Positions 5,882 to 6,772 of a stretch of 6,772 bases of DNA are shown here, in pieces. The notes beneath the pieces are model-generated. The model was not told where the DNA came from. It worked only from the letters and a program-made list of their open reading frames with translations, and ran no database searches. Location: assembly GCA_027320785.1 (NCBI GenBank), contig DAHVKR010000073.1, positions 1 through 6,772 of the forward strand, given 5' to 3'. The DNA comes from Bdellovibrionales bacterium. GTDB taxonomy: Bacteria; Bdellovibrionota; Bdellovibrionia; Bdellovibrionales; Bdellovibrionaceae. Position 1 is the stretch's first letter, and every line of letters begins with the position of its first letter. A program made the position numbers and the translations under genes.

Positions 5882-6772
5882 ATGGAACTACTTGAACGTT
5901 TTAATCCTACCAGTGCTCCATCAGCTCGTTTTACGCGCGGATTGAGCTTTTTAATGTTATTTTTTCTCGTTTTTACTTTCTTCGAAGCAAATGCCTCCAC
6001 CGGTATTTCTTATCACGGTCGTATTTTAAAACCGGATGGTATCACTCCTATTAGTTCCAGCACGACTGATTTCCGCGTTCGTATTCGTTCAACAGGTCCT
6101 TCTTCCAAAGACTGTATTCTTTGGGAAGAAACTCAAACTAAAGATCTTTCCACAACCAATGGTGTTTTTGATATCACTATTGGCGCAACCGCTAGTACTT
6201 ACGCTTATTCTCTGAGTCAGGTTTTTAATAATCGAACAGCTTTCACTGGAATCACTTGTAGCGACACCAGTACGACTTACAATCCCGCTTCAACTGATGG
6301 CCGCTACTTACAAGTGTCTTTCCGTCAAATCCCTTCAGATCCTTGGGAAGATCTACCGAACATGGTGATCAACTATGTTCCTTATGCTTTGAACTCATCT
6401 TTGTTAGAAGGTTATGCCGCGAATGAGTTTTTAAAAATTGATCCTTATACAAATCAAACTCCACTGACAAATACTCAAGTGAATACGCTTTTGGATATCA
6501 TCGCAGGAACAAACACTCAGTATTTAAGACCCGCTACCACTTTTAGCGGTGATGTATCGGGTACTTATAGCACGACCAGTGTGGATAAAATTAAAGGCAT
6601 TGCCGTTTCAGGATCTCCTACAACAGGGCAAATTCTGAAATACGATGGAACCAACTGGGTTCCATCTGCTGATAGTACAGGAACTGCTCCTTCTGATGCT
6701 TCTTATACAGTTAAAGGTGTTGTGCAGATCAATACGGATCTTGCAACCAGTGGTCTTTATATTAACAGCGGA
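5882..6772 (+). CDS. Secreted fibre-like surface protein (N-terminal part, cut by right edge)
   Basis: 297 codons are open to the window end with no stop. From the ATG at 5882 the protein has a long signal peptide: a basic n-region (R16, R19), an apolar core at about 21-34 and a probable cut after EANA (38). Residues 39-170 start 'STGISYHGRI' and form a beta-rich domain with two cysteines (C78, C126) that could bond; it ends 'NYVPYALNSS'. I associate this opening domain with large Bdellovibrio tail-fibre or 'cell wall anchor' proteins, by memory. From about 218 the sequence turns low in charge and rich in Thr/Ser/Gly, with 'FSGDVSGTYSTTSVDKIKG', 'GQILKYDGTNWVP' and 'YTVKGVVQI', patterns seen in phage tail fibres and collagen-like adhesins. 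Such proteins often end in a trimerising or S74 chaperone domain, not visible here. The ribosome site is weak. Met25 (5954) is an alternative start but would leave no basic n-region. Surface location is inferred. Confidence 0.85.
   Translation, partial: MELLERFNPTSAPSARFTRGLSFLMLFFLVFTFFEANASTGISYHGRILKPDGITPISSSTTDFRVRIRSTGPSSKDCILWEETQTKDLSTTNGVFDITIGATASTYAYSLSQVFNNRTAFTGITCSDTSTTYNPASTDGRYLQVSFRQIPSDPWEDLPNMVINYVPYALNSSLLEGYAANEFLKIDPYTNQTPLTNTQVNTLLDIIAGTNTQYLRPATTFSGDVSGTYSTTSVDKIKGIAVSGSPTTGQILKYDGTNWVPSADSTGTAPSDASYTVKGVVQINTDLATSGLYINSG

Overview
The window looks like chromosomal DNA from a Bdellovibrio-like predatory bacterium (Bdellovibrionota). The base composition is moderate, a little AT-rich by eye. 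Three things point there: a DUF1844 protein beside an HtrA-type protease, a MoxR/DUF58/BatA operon, and at the right edge the start of a secreted fibre-like surface protein. The opening domain of that protein (an 'ISYHGRILKPDG' stretch followed by a cysteine-containing beta-rich region) resembles the many tail-fibre or 'cell wall anchor' proteins I associate with Bdellovibrio. The assignment rests on recollection of families, not on a search.

Left half (1-2903, minus strand): a tightly packed operon read right to left. It holds a MoxR-family AAA+ ATPase, a DUF58 protein with an intact MIDAS metal site, an unrecognised single-pass membrane protein, and the first 53 codons of a BatA-like VWA membrane protein that runs off the left edge. 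Gaps are 3 bases, then a 4-base ATGA overlap, then a 4-base TTGA overlap, so the last three genes look translationally coupled. MoxR ATPases generally act as chaperones that mature or activate their VWA/MIDAS partners, and Bat systems are linked to envelope stress tolerance.

Middle (about 2904-5721): a spacer of about 200 bases separates the operon from a divergent plus-strand group. Its first gene has the full HtpX (M48B) architecture, but the zinc-binding and catalytic residues are replaced by glutamine: HExxH has become HQLCQ, and the third zinc ligand Glu is Gln. It appears to be a pseudoprotease. Next come a small DUF1844 protein and a periplasmic Do/HtrA serine protease with signal peptide, intact His-Asp-Ser triad and two PDZ domains. 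The two divergent groups together suggest an envelope quality-control neighbourhood.

Right end (5722-6772): a long imperfect hairpin directly follows the protease stop codon. A near-consensus sigma-28 (FliA-type) promoter then lies just ahead of the truncated fibre-like gene, which stays open to the edge. This would place the gene in a motility or attack-phase regulon, with a very short leader or none. No tRNA, rRNA, CRISPR array or insertion sequence was seen, and no gene-free stretch exceeds 300 bases.
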